Below, in pieces: positions 17,204-25,686 of a stretch of 38,847 bases of DNA (positions are counted from its first letter, which is position 1; each line of letters starts with the position of its first letter). A model generated the notes under the pieces. The model saw nothing but the letters and a program-made list of their open reading frames with translations. It had not been told where the DNA came from and did no database searches. The position numbers and the translations under genes are program-made. Source of the DNA: Denitrovibrio sp. Lineage in GTDB: Bacteria > Chrysiogenota > Deferribacteres > Deferribacterales > Geovibrionaceae. The DNA is taken from positions 1-38,847 of the forward strand of contig PKTM01000018.1 in assembly GCA_002869145.1 (NCBI GenBank), read 5' to 3'.

Positions 17204-17304
17204 TTTTTGTTTATGAAAAACTGGCGAGACAGTGTGTAAATCATTTTTACATCTTAACATTTTCCAGCAAAGTAATAATAATATCTATAGTCAATTGATT
17301 TTAA

Positions 17305-17330
17305 TTTAAAGTATGTTAACATACTTTAAA
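17305..17330. promoter_or_regulatory. Perfect 26-bp palindrome upstream of the lap operon
   Basis: The arm TTTAAAGTATGTT is followed directly by its exact reverse complement, centred on GTTAAC. The centre lies about 70 bp upstream of the deduced -10, a position suited to an activator. The regulator is unknown; the LuxR-type protein at the end of the operon is one candidate. Confidence 0.6.
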
Positions 17331-17469
17331 CAGAATTAATTTGTCTGCAACATAAGTATTTTAATTATAGTTATTCATGGTTTGCATATAATGGTAGCGG
17401 TATACCGCCTTATTTGTAAAAAATATTTTATAACAAAAAAGCCCAAACTAAAGCTAGTATAGTAGAGCC

Positions 17470-17491
17470 AACAGTGAGTGGCGCTGTTTTT
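17470..17491 (+). terminator. Possible leader attenuator hairpin
   Basis: AACAGTG (17470-17476) pairs with CGCTGTT (17482-17488), 7 bp with one wobble, around AGTGG, and five T follow from 17487. It stands in the leader, 12 bases before the Shine-Dalgarno of the first lap gene, so it could be an attenuator rather than the end of the upstream operon. The stem is short. Confidence 0.4.
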
Positions 17492-17513
17492 CTATTAATA
17501 TGTGAAGGTGTTT

Positions 17514-19589
17514 ATGTTTGTTATTAGTCTGCGAAAAGCATTCAGTGTGTTGTTATTAGCTCTGTTTGTTTTTCATTTTAATATAAAAGTGTACTCAGAA
17601 ACTTTATCCCTCCAGCCTCGTACGCTTAGCGATGTTATGGCGGATGTAGCTGCTACTAACCCGGAAATACTCGAAGCAATTCAGGTTTATGAAGGGGTTG
17701 TTCATGAGGTGGCTGCCGCCGAAAGTGGTTACAAGCCTAAAGTGGTCACCGATTTGTCCATAGGGAAACAGGTGACAGACGGTGTGGCATCCAACGAGGT
17801 TCGTCGCGATCTGACGGCAAGTTCAGCTTCATTATATGTTAGACAAAACCTTTTCAACGGAAACGGAACAGACAACCATGTAAATGAAACCAAAGCCCGT
17901 GTGAAAGCAGCCGCATATGAAGTGCTTAATGTTGCTAATAAGGTTTTTGAAGGGGTTGTAGAATCATACATAAACATTTTGAAAGAGCTTGCACTGCTGC
18001 AACTGAGTGAGAATAATATTTATACTCAAGCTCAGATACTGGAGCAGATAAAAGAGAAGACAGAAGCTGGTTTCGGCAGAGCCTCTGACCTTCTGAACGC
18101 TCAATCCAAGCTGGCGCTGGCCAGAGCAAACTTCATTTCACAACAGCAGAACCTTAAACAGGCATCAGTTAAATTTCATAAATATTACGGCAAGTTTTTA
18201 GACCCAAAACAGCTTGTGGAACCGACGGATTTATTCCCGTTTCCTGACAGAGAGGACGAAGTTGTTGATATGGCATTTAAAAGTTATCCGGCCATACAAG
18301 TGTCTAAGTATAATGTCATCGCAAGAAAATACACCATGAAAAGAACTGAATCGCTTTATTTTCCAAAGATAGATGCTGAGCTGAAAGCTAATTATTCTAA
18401 CAACACAAGCGGAGACGTTGGCGACACCACCAGTTATAGCGCTATGCTTTATTTCAACTATGAATTGTATGACGGTGGTCTGAAAAAAGCGGAAAAGCAG
18501 AAGAACTATTCACAGGTGCTGAAAGAGCATGAGAGAAGCTATATAGAAAGAAGAAATCTTAATGAATCTGTACGTCTCGCGTGGAATATAAAAGAGGCGG
18601 AAGACAGAAAATATGAATTTCTTCAGGAGCATATCGATTTAACTGAAAAAACCCTCGACGCTTTTAAGCAGGAATACGAGCTAGGGCGCAGAACTCTTCT
18701 GGAGCTTCTGGACATGGAAAATGAATACCAGAGAGCTCTTGAGGCTCTTACAGAATCAAAATATACATCCATGATAGCCCATTACAGGGTTATGTTTGTT
18801 ACTGGTGTGCTGCTTCAGAAATACAAAATGGATATTTTTGACAAGGTAGGCCTGAGTGACGAAGAAGTAGATTTCGCAACACTGGAAAAATACAGAGAGC
18901 TTGGCACAGACAGGGACATGGACAAGGTTAATGACAACTACGACAAATGTGATAATTCTATTTTAAACTCTAAAGCCGGTACTTACGGCTGTTTTGAAAA
19001 GTCTAACATAAAAGTTGGTTACACCAGACCGGACAAGATAGAACCTTACATTAAGCCTAAAGGTGCGCAGACTCTGGAAAGCTCAGAAGGTCTTGGCGAA
19101 CCTTTATCACTTGGTGAACCGGAAGGTCTTGGCGAGCCGTTATCACTTGGTGAGCCGGAAAGCCTTGGCGAGCCACTGGTTGCCGAGGAAGCACCTGAGC
19201 CTCAGGTTATGGAAATAGAAAATACAAAAGAAGCACAGAGTTTTAATTTTGACAACGTCACTTTTTTGCTGAATTCCAGCAGGCTTACCAAATCTTCTGA
19301 GAAGATAGTGAAAAAGGTAGCCGCTCAGCTTAAAACTATAGACAATTTTTCTCTGGAGATTATAGGCCATACTGACACATCCGGCAGAGCATCTTTTAAC
19401 AGAGAGTTGTCTGCCGAGAGAGCTGACACAGTTTTGAAAAAACTAGCTAAAATGGGAGTAGACCCGGCCAAGATGAAGGCATATGGTAAAGGGGAGAACG
19501 AGCCTCTATACTCAAATGCCACCAGAGAAGGCAGGAAAAAGAACAGAAGGATTGAGTTTAGGCTTCAGCTAATAAACTATCAAAAATGA
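17514..19589 (+). CDS. TolC-like outer-membrane channel fused to OmpA peptidoglycan-binding domain
   Basis: 691 residues from ATG 17514, chosen because GAAGGTG (17504-17510) precedes it; the frame opens at GTG 17502, which lacks a Shine-Dalgarno. A signal peptide ends near KVYSETLS. Residues about 30-440 form the TolC-type outer membrane factor with long coiled coils (repeat starts such as TLSDVMADVAATNP and VEPTDLFPFPD; LLELLDMENEYQRALEAL). A thrombospondin type 3-like calcium loop follows (GTDRDMDKVNDNYDKCDNS), then a Gly-Glu-Pro-Leu repeat linker, then an OmpA domain (about 585-690) with IIGHTDTSGRASFNRELSAERA and GRKKNRRIEFRL. Function: outer-membrane pore of the type I adhesin exporter (LapE role), here tethered to the cell wall. 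In related clusters the OmpA protein can be a separate neighbour; here the two are one chain. Confidence 0.88.
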   Translation: MFVISLRKAFSVLLLALFVFHFNIKVYSETLSLQPRTLSDVMADVAATNPEILEAIQVYEGVVHEVAAAESGYKPKVVTDLSIGKQVTDGVASNEVRRDLTASSASLYVRQNLFNGNGTDNHVNETKARVKAAAYEVLNVANKVFEGVVESYINILKELALLQLSENNIYTQAQILEQIKEKTEAGFGRASDLLNAQSKLALARANFISQQQNLKQASVKFHKYYGKFLDPKQLVEPTDLFPFPDREDEVVDMAFKSYPAIQVSKYNVIARKYTMKRTESLYFPKIDAELKANYSNNTSGDVGDTTSYSAMLYFNYELYDGGLKKAEKQKNYSQVLKEHERSYIERRNLNESVRLAWNIKEAEDRKYEFLQEHIDLTEKTLDAFKQEYELGRRTLLELLDMENEYQRALEALTESKYTSMIAHYRVMFVTGVLLQKYKMDIFDKVGLSDEEVDFATLEKYRELGTDRDMDKVNDNYDKCDNSILNSKAGTYGCFEKSNIKVGYTRPDKIEPYIKPKGAQTLESSEGLGEPLSLGEPEGLGEPLSLGEPESLGEPLVAEEAPEPQVMEIENTKEAQSFNFDNVTFLLNSSRLTKSSEKIVKKVAAQLKTIDNFSLEIIGHTDTSGRASFNRELSAERADTVLKKLAKMGVDPAKMKAYGKGENEPLYSNATREGRKKNRRIEFRLQLINYQK
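19089..19178 (+). repeat. 36-bp tandem repeat in TolC-OmpA linker
   Basis: Two full 36-base units (19089-19124 and 19125-19160) and half a third encode repeated GLGEPLSLGEPE. The linker joins the TolC channel to the OmpA domain, and copy number could vary between strains and change its length. Confidence 0.85.
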
Positions 19590-19590
19590 T

Positions 19591-20250
19591 ATGTCAAAAA
19601 TTAAGTTTTACGCCCTTGCCGCTGCGATTTTTTTACTGAGTATCGCGGGAATCAGTGCTCAGCTCAAGTTTTATATACCTGAGACGGAGATGAATGCGTA
19701 CAGCAGTAAATATGGAGATATGGCGGTCAGAAGGGCTGAAGGACTTTTGACGTTGATGGACAGTATCATAGACGAAAAAGAGGACGTTAAGGTCATAAAA
19801 GTAAACAGCTTTTATAACCAGATTCCATATAAGTCGGACATGAAGACATGGGGTAAAAGTGATTACTGGGCGAGCCGTCTGGAGTTTCTTGGGGTTGGTC
19901 AAGGTGACTGCGAGGATTATGCGGTTTCAAAATTCCTGACGCTGCTTCAGCTTGGAGTTCCGGAGGAGAAGCTTTTTCTGACCTATGTTAAGGCGAAAGG
20001 TTATGCCGATGAAGCTCATATGGTAGTCACTTATTACAAGAAAAAGGGCACCGTACCCTTTGTGCTTGATAATTATATAAAAAAGATAATGCCCGCAACA
20101 CAGCGGAAGGACTTGTTTCCGGTATATAGCTTTACTGCGAACGATCTTTTCCTTCAGAAGCAAAAGGGGCTTGGTAAAAGAGTAGACCCGTCTCAGTCTA
20201 AAAATGTCAGCAAACTTAAGTCTGTTGACCTTGAGATAATGAAGAGGTAG
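19591..20250 (+). CDS. lapG: LapG-like periplasmic cysteine protease (BTLCP family)
   Basis: 219 residues with an N-terminal signal/anchor helix (about residues 5-23). The transglutaminase-like catalytic triad is C107 (in GQGDCEDYA), H143 (DEAHMVV) and D160 (VLDN). The spacing of 36 and 17 residues is very close to that of characterised LapG. D106 and E108 flank the cysteine where LapG binds the calcium it needs. LapG cuts the N-terminal retention module of a LapA-type adhesin and releases it from the cell surface. The gene starts 1 base after the TolC-OmpA stop, and 3 bases separate it from the lapD homologue that should hold it inactive. Confidence 0.9.
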   Translation: MSKIKFYALAAAIFLLSIAGISAQLKFYIPETEMNAYSSKYGDMAVRRAEGLLTLMDSIIDEKEDVKVIKVNSFYNQIPYKSDMKTWGKSDYWASRLEFLGVGQGDCEDYAVSKFLTLLQLGVPEEKLFLTYVKAKGYADEAHMVVTYYKKKGTVPFVLDNYIKKIMPATQRKDLFPVYSFTANDLFLQKQKGLGKRVDPSQSKNVSKLKSVDLEIMKR

Positions 20251-20253
20251 CAA

Positions 20254-22197
20254 ATGACTTTATTGAAGCAGATTCAGATATTCGTGGCTATACTGCTTGT
20301 CGCAACCCTTGCGATCGTTTTGAAAATTAATTTCGATAATACAAAAGAGTTTGTAAGAACCCAGCTATACTCTAACGCCAAAAATACTGCAAATTCACTC
20401 TCGCTTTCTCTCAGTTCCGTGACTGATGATAAGGCCACTATGACTACAATGATAAGAGCGATGTTTGACGGTGGATACTTCGAAGAGATCAGCCTTGTTG
20501 ATGCCGAAGGTGAGGTTGTAGAAAAAATATATCAGGAGCCAAAAATAGAGGGAGTACCTCAGATCTTTGTAGATTTTGTAAATTTTGAAAATGTACCTGC
20601 TGATGCACAGATATCCAGCGGCTGGTCGATATTCGGCACGCTTTATGTAAAAGGACATCCGGGGCTCTCATACATCAGACTTTACAACACTTTCAAATAT
20701 CTTAGTATCTCCTTCATTGTGATAGGTGTGGTTGCGCTCATTGTAACCTTTTGGGTGCTGAAGCTTATATTCAGACCTTTGAATGCTGTTCAGCGACAGG
20801 CAGAGGCCATAGAGAATAACGAGTTCATTATAAACGAAAACATCCCAAAAACACCTGAGATGAAGCAGGTGGTAACCACCATGAACTCTATGGTGGAGAA
20901 GGCACAGACAATTTACAACAGAGAGATAGAAGCTCTGAAGAATTATCAGGAGCTTTTATATAAAGATCAGCAGACCGGGCTTTATAACCGAAAATACTTT
21001 ATAAAACAGCTTAGCTTTTTTCTAGGATCAGATGACGCCAACGCAAACGGCGAAGTATCCATATTTTCATTTGAAGGGCTGGAGGATGCTATATCCGAGG
21101 CGGGGCATCAGGTTGTGAACGGATTTTTTAATAGCTGCAAAGATATTATTACGGATAAAACCAGCAGCTTCGGCAGAGCTGTGCCTGCCTTTTTGAACGG
21201 AAAAGAGTTTGCGCTCATCCTTCCGGGGGTTGAAGCGGAGAGTGCACTTAAATGTACAGAAGAAATTACCAGCGGTATTAATGAACTGATAGAGCAAAAT
21301 GAAGAGCTGAGTGGTGTTCTGAAGATTTGCTGCGGAACAGTCCCATACAGGTATGACGAAAAGATGGGGAATGTGCTTTCAAAAGCAGACTATGCTGTCA
21401 CTGTAGCAAAAACCCGTGATTCCGGTTATGTGGAGAGGTTCAAAGATGATGGCAGCCAGGTTGTGATGGGCAAAATGGAGTGGAAAAACATGATAGAGGA
21501 TGCGCTGGAGAACGGCAGGTTTATCCTTACATCCCAGTCTGTTGTGTCTGATATCGGCGAGCTTCATCAGGAAATCTATGTCAATATGCTGGACGAGGAA
21601 GGGGTTGTACAGAAGGCGGGCTTCTTTATGCCTATGGTTGTCAGCCTGAACCTTGCCAACAGCCTGGACAGGTATGTTCTGGAAAGAACAGTTGAGTTTC
21701 TCAGCACCCATAAAGATGACACTCTTGCCATAAATATAACTGATATGTTTCTGAATGACAGGGAATCATTTTCGTGGTTCAGAAAGCTTCTGGTATCTGC
21801 CAAGCATCTTGTGGACAGGCTTACTTTTGAAATATCAGACAGTGCTATAAAAAACCATCTTGAGATATGTCTTGACTTCGCCGGTCTAATAAAAGGGCTT
21901 GGGTTCACATTTGGCGTGGACAGGTTCGAGATGAGCCAGACTTCTCTGGAGAATCTTCAGCAGCTTAAACCTAACTATCTCAAGGTTGATTACGATTATC
22001 TGATAGACGCTGAGGCCGGAAAGGCAGCAGGATCACTAAAATCGCTTCAGACTATAACCGAAAGCCTCGGCATAAAGCTTATCGCGACTAAGATTGACAA
22101 CGACGATCTTAAACGTAAGCTTGAGGATAACAATATTAAATATTTTCAGGGCAGAGGTGTATCAGGCATCAACCCTCTGGTAAAAGACAATGAGTGA
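20254..22197 (+). CDS. lapD: LapD-like inner-membrane c-di-GMP receptor (degenerate GGDEF-EAL)
   Basis: 647 residues. TM1 (about 7-24), periplasmic LapD/MoxY-N domain (about 25-145) with W124 in SSGWSIFGTLYV near the position used by LapD to grip LapG, TM2 (about 148-170), HAMP (about 172-225), GGDEF-like domain (about 240-390) and EAL-like domain (about 410-645). Both catalytic motifs are lost: GGDEF reads NGKEF (315-319) and the EAL motif region reads EIYVN (440-444). It should therefore bind rather than make or break c-di-GMP. When c-di-GMP is high, LapD sequesters LapG and the adhesin stays on the cell; when low, LapG is freed. The end overlaps the exporter start. Confidence 0.9.
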   Translation: MTLLKQIQIFVAILLVATLAIVLKINFDNTKEFVRTQLYSNAKNTANSLSLSLSSVTDDKATMTTMIRAMFDGGYFEEISLVDAEGEVVEKIYQEPKIEGVPQIFVDFVNFENVPADAQISSGWSIFGTLYVKGHPGLSYIRLYNTFKYLSISFIVIGVVALIVTFWVLKLIFRPLNAVQRQAEAIENNEFIINENIPKTPEMKQVVTTMNSMVEKAQTIYNREIEALKNYQELLYKDQQTGLYNRKYFIKQLSFFLGSDDANANGEVSIFSFEGLEDAISEAGHQVVNGFFNSCKDIITDKTSSFGRAVPAFLNGKEFALILPGVEAESALKCTEEITSGINELIEQNEELSGVLKICCGTVPYRYDEKMGNVLSKADYAVTVAKTRDSGYVERFKDDGSQVVMGKMEWKNMIEDALENGRFILTSQSVVSDIGELHQEIYVNMLDEEGVVQKAGFFMPMVVSLNLANSLDRYVLERTVEFLSTHKDDTLAINITDMFLNDRESFSWFRKLLVSAKHLVDRLTFEISDSAIKNHLEICLDFAGLIKGLGFTFGVDRFEMSQTSLENLQQLKPNYLKVDYDYLIDAEAGKAAGSLKSLQTITESLGIKLIATKIDNDDLKRKLEDNNIKYFQGRGVSGINPLVKDNE

Positions 22198-24334
22198 AAA
22201 GGTAAATGTTGACCCTTTAATGCAGTGTCTGGTTATTCTGACCAAACTGAATAACAGTCCAGCAACAGCTGAAGCACTTTCGCACGGACTACCTCTTGAT
22301 CCGTCCGATATCAGGCGAAAGCTTTTTACGATGGAAGGTGGGAAAGCTAACTTTTCCAGAGCAGCAGCCAGAGCAGGCTTTAATGCCACGTTGGTGAAGC
22401 GAAAATTGAGCGCCATCCCAAACGTGGTTCTTCCGGCTATACTGCTTTTAAAGGATGATTCCGCATGTGTGCTGACTGCTCTTGATTCGGAATCCGGCAA
22501 GGCGGAGATCATTGTTCCTCAGATAGATGAATTTCCTCAGGAGATAGAACTTGAAAAGCTTGAGCAGGAATTTCTCGGCTATGCATTTTTCCTGAAAAAA
22601 ATATATATAGACAACAGACCAGAATACGAAAAAGAGGGAGCAGAGCACAATGAGAATTGGTTTTTTGGCACTCTCTGGCGCTTTAAAGGTATTTATACAA
22701 ATGTGATAATAGCATCACTGGTTATAAATATTTTTGTAGTTGTGGGGCCGATTTTTACTATGAACGTGTATGACAGAATAATCCCGCACAACGCAGTAGA
22801 CACTCTTTGGGTGCTGGCGGTGGGGATGTTTGTTATATACTCATTTGATCTGCTTCTGAAGTTTATACGGACTTATTTTCTGGAAGTCATCGCCAAAAAG
22901 AGTGATGTCATTCTTTCCTCTATGATATTTGAGCAGGCGCTGAATATTAAAATGAGTGAGAAACCTCGTTCAGTAGGTTCTTTTGCGAATAATATAAGAG
23001 ACTTCGACAGTATAAGGTCTTTTTATGCTTCGAGTGCTCTTGTGGCTTTTATAGACTTCCCTTTTGTGGTGATATTTCTGATGGTAATATTTTATGTGGC
23101 CGGCTATCTCGTGTTTGTGCCGGTTGTTATCATATTTGCAATCATAGCTTACGGGCTTCTGGTGCGGGGACCACTTCAAAGAAGCATCGAAAGCACTTAC
23201 GAATCATCATCACGTCGAAACGGTCTCCTCATTGAGTCGCTTTCTAATTTGGAAAACATAAAGTCTTTTAACGCCAGCAGTTCTGTTCAGTGTGGGTGGG
23301 AGGAGCGAACCGGGGACATAGCTGTTAAAAGTCTTAAATCAAGAATACTCTCGAGTTCGCTATCTACTGTTTCAGTATTTTTCACACAGCTTTCAACAGT
23401 GGCAATAGTCGTAACCGGCGTTTATCTTATACGTGCCGGAGACCTCACCATGGGGGGGCTGATAGCAACAGTTATACTCTCTTCGAGAACCATAGCGCCA
23501 ATGTCGCAGGTGGCTTCGCTGCTCTCTAACTACCAGCAGATGAAGACATCTCTCACAGCTTTGAACGACCTTATGAACAAAGATGTTGAAAGACCAGAAC
23601 AGAAAAGTTTTCTGCGAAGACCTGTTTTTAAAGGTGCAATATAGTTAAAGAACGTATCATTCAGCTATCCCGACGAGACCAATCAGGCTCTTCGTGACAT
23701 AAACCTTAAAATAGAACCGAAGGAGCGAGTGGGTATTGTAGGGCAGGTAGGCTCCGGTAAGTCAACACTCAGCAAGCTTCTGTTAGGTCTTTACGAGCCC
23801 ACCGAGGGTTCAGTTTTTGTAGACGGCATAGATATTCAGCAGATGGACCCCGCTGACCTGCGTCATAATATCGGCTATGTGCCTCAGGACGTAACACTTT
23901 TTTCCGGCACTGTGCGGGAGAATATCGTTTTTAAAGCACCTCATTCTGATGACGAGGCGATACTTGATGCGGTAAATATTGGAAACGTAAACGTCTTTAC
24001 AGACAAACACCCTATGGGGTTGGATCTTTTTGTGGGAGAACGTGGAGCTAATTTATCAGGCGGTCAGAGACAGGCTGTTGCTGTTGCCAGAGCAATGCTC
24101 GTAGACAGTCCTATTGTTCTTATGGATGAGCCGACAAACTCTATGGATTTTACCACTGAGGCGAAAGTCATTCAGAACCTAAGAAAGGCTACAGAGGGTA
24201 AAACAACAATAGTTATAACACATAAACCTTCTATCCTTGCCATTGTTGACAGGCTTATTGTGATGGAGGGCGGCCATATTGTTATGGATGGGCCAAAGAA
24301 CGAAGTGCTCCAGAAGCTGGGGAAAAACAGATGA
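22190..24334 (+). pseudogene. lapB: LapB-like type I secretion ABC exporter, interrupted by in-frame TAG
   Basis: Together 714 codons in one frame with a single amber codon, number 485 (23642-23644), between the membrane domain and the ATPase. Before it: an N-terminal C39-like domain lacking the protease cysteine motif (DPLMQCLVILTKLNNSPATA, as in LapB) and a six-helix transporter domain from about residue 160. After it: the nucleotide-binding domain starting LKNVSFSYP, with Walker A GQVGSGKST, signature LSGGQRQ, Walker B IVLMDEP and switch ITHK. The family consensus around the stop (GxIEFKNVSFSYP) has Glu, so GAG to TAG is the likely lesion. No other damage is seen. If real, adhesin export is lost unless the stop is read through or the downstream part is reinitiated (in-frame ATG 23729, which would lack the first ATPase strand). 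Confidence 0.88.
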
Positions 24335-25686
24335 CAGGCGATAACAGATCAAAATTCAAACGAAACAAAAATGTTCGCAAGCAGGACGTGGCTTATATGA
24401 AGAGCCTTAATGCTGCCGTGGTGCAGAAAAGTCCGGTGCGTATGTCGCTGGTTTTATATATTATAGCCGGGCTTACTTTTGCATTTATCTTCTGGGCAAA
24501 TGTGGCAGAAGTGGATGAGATGACGAGAGGGATGGGGCGTGTTATCCCTTCACGCCAGATACAGGTGGTTCAGAACCTTGAATGCGGCATTGTCGAAGAT
24601 ATCCTTGTAAGAGAGGGTGAACACGTCAACAAGGGTCAGGTGATGATCGTAATTGACGACACAGGTTTTGGCAGCTCATTCGAAGAGAGTAAAACCAGAG
24701 TAGTGGAATTGAAAGCAAAGCTTGTAAGGCTGCGTGCAGAGGCAGATGAAAAACCTTTCAAACCTGACAAAGAGCTTTTGGAAGAATTTCCTGAGCTGGT
24801 GGGTGAAGAGATGAATCTGTACAATCTTAACCAGTCCAAACTGAAGAGTGAGCTTGAAGTGCTTCAGCAGCGTCTGAAACAAAGACAGATAGAGCTTCAA
24901 GACACAAGGGCAAGGATAAAAAGCCTTAAAGAAAGTGTAGCACTCATTCAGAAAGAATATAAAATCACTAAGCCGCTTTTTGACAGAGGGCTAGTGTCAG
25001 AGGTTGAGTTTCTCCAGCTTCAGCAGAAGGAGATAGAAAACAAGAAAGAGCTGGATTCTATGGAAAATTCTATAGGTTCGGTCATCTCAAAGATAGAAGA
25101 GACAAGGAATATGATAAGTGAGACCAGACTGAAATTTCAAAGCCTTGCTCAGGAAGAGATTAATAAAACGCTGGCAGAGCTGAAAAGACTTAGCAACACT
25201 CAGGTTGCCATAGAGGACAGGGTGCAAAGAGCAAATGTAAGAAGCCCTGTGGACGGTACCGTTAACCAGCTTCTTGTAAACACCATAGGCGGAGTGGTTA
25301 AGCCGGGCATGGACATTCTGGAGATAGTTCCGGATGATGATGCTCTTTTAGTCGAGGCGAAGATAAAACCTTCGGATATAGCGTTTATATATCCCGGACT
25401 GAAAGCTATTGTTAAACTCACAGCGTATGATTATGCAATATATGGCGGTCTTGAAGGGAAGGTGGTGCACATAAGTGCTGACACTATTGTGGACGAAAAA
25501 CAGGAGCACTATTATCTGGTTCGTATCAAAACAGATAAAAGCTACCTTGGCAATGAATCAGAAGAGAAGGACATTATGGTGGGAATGACTGTAATGGTGG
25601 ACATTTTGACTGGCAAAAAGACCGTTATGCAGTATTTGATGAAGCCTATACTTCGTGCGAAATACAATGCATTGCGAGAGAGATGA
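24331..25686 (+). CDS. lapC: HlyD/LapC-type membrane fusion protein
   Basis: 451 residues: a short cytoplasmic N-terminus, one membrane helix (about 38-57), a biotinyl-lipoyl-like half motif (GIVEDILVREGEHVNKGQVMIVIDD), a long coiled-coil hairpin (about 115-285), the second half motif (VRSPVDGTVNQLLVNTIGGVVKPGMDILEIVP) and a beta-barrel domain. This periplasmic adaptor bridges the LapB-type ABC exporter and the TolC-like channel. It starts in a 4-base ATGA overlap with the ATPase part of the exporter gene, so the amber codon there could have a polar effect on it. Confidence 0.92.
   Translation: MTGDNRSKFKRNKNVRKQDVAYMKSLNAAVVQKSPVRMSLVLYIIAGLTFAFIFWANVAEVDEMTRGMGRVIPSRQIQVVQNLECGIVEDILVREGEHVNKGQVMIVIDDTGFGSSFEESKTRVVELKAKLVRLRAEADEKPFKPDKELLEEFPELVGEEMNLYNLNQSKLKSELEVLQQRLKQRQIELQDTRARIKSLKESVALIQKEYKITKPLFDRGLVSEVEFLQLQQKEIENKKELDSMENSIGSVISKIEETRNMISETRLKFQSLAQEEINKTLAELKRLSNTQVAIEDRVQRANVRSPVDGTVNQLLVNTIGGVVKPGMDILEIVPDDDALLVEAKIKPSDIAFIYPGLKAIVKLTAYDYAIYGGLEGKVVHISADTIVDEKQEHYYLVRIKTDKSYLGNESEEKDIMVGMTVMVDILTGKKTVMQYLMKPILRAKYNALRER

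Larger units (their letters stand above)
17204..17513 (+). promoter_or_regulatory. lap operon leader and regulatory region
   Basis: 310 non-coding, AT-rich bases. They hold a perfect 26-bp palindrome (17305-17330), a perfect -10 TATAAT (17387-17392) without a clear -35, a perfect 12-bp palindrome GCGGTATACCGC (17397-17408) at the expected transcript start, and a hairpin with T-run (17470-17491) shortly before the ribosome binding site. No gene is seen. Confidence 0.6.

Noticed and set aside
17235-17251. Terminator after lpd (TGTAAA/TTTACA hairpin)
   Set aside because: It is a short AT-only stem without a T-run; not convincing.
23642-23644. Pyrrolysine or programmed recoding at the lapB TAG
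   Set aside because: The stop is at a non-catalytic Glu in the family, there is no recoding-like context, and two other genes carry TAA lesions of the same kind, so ordinary mutation is simpler.
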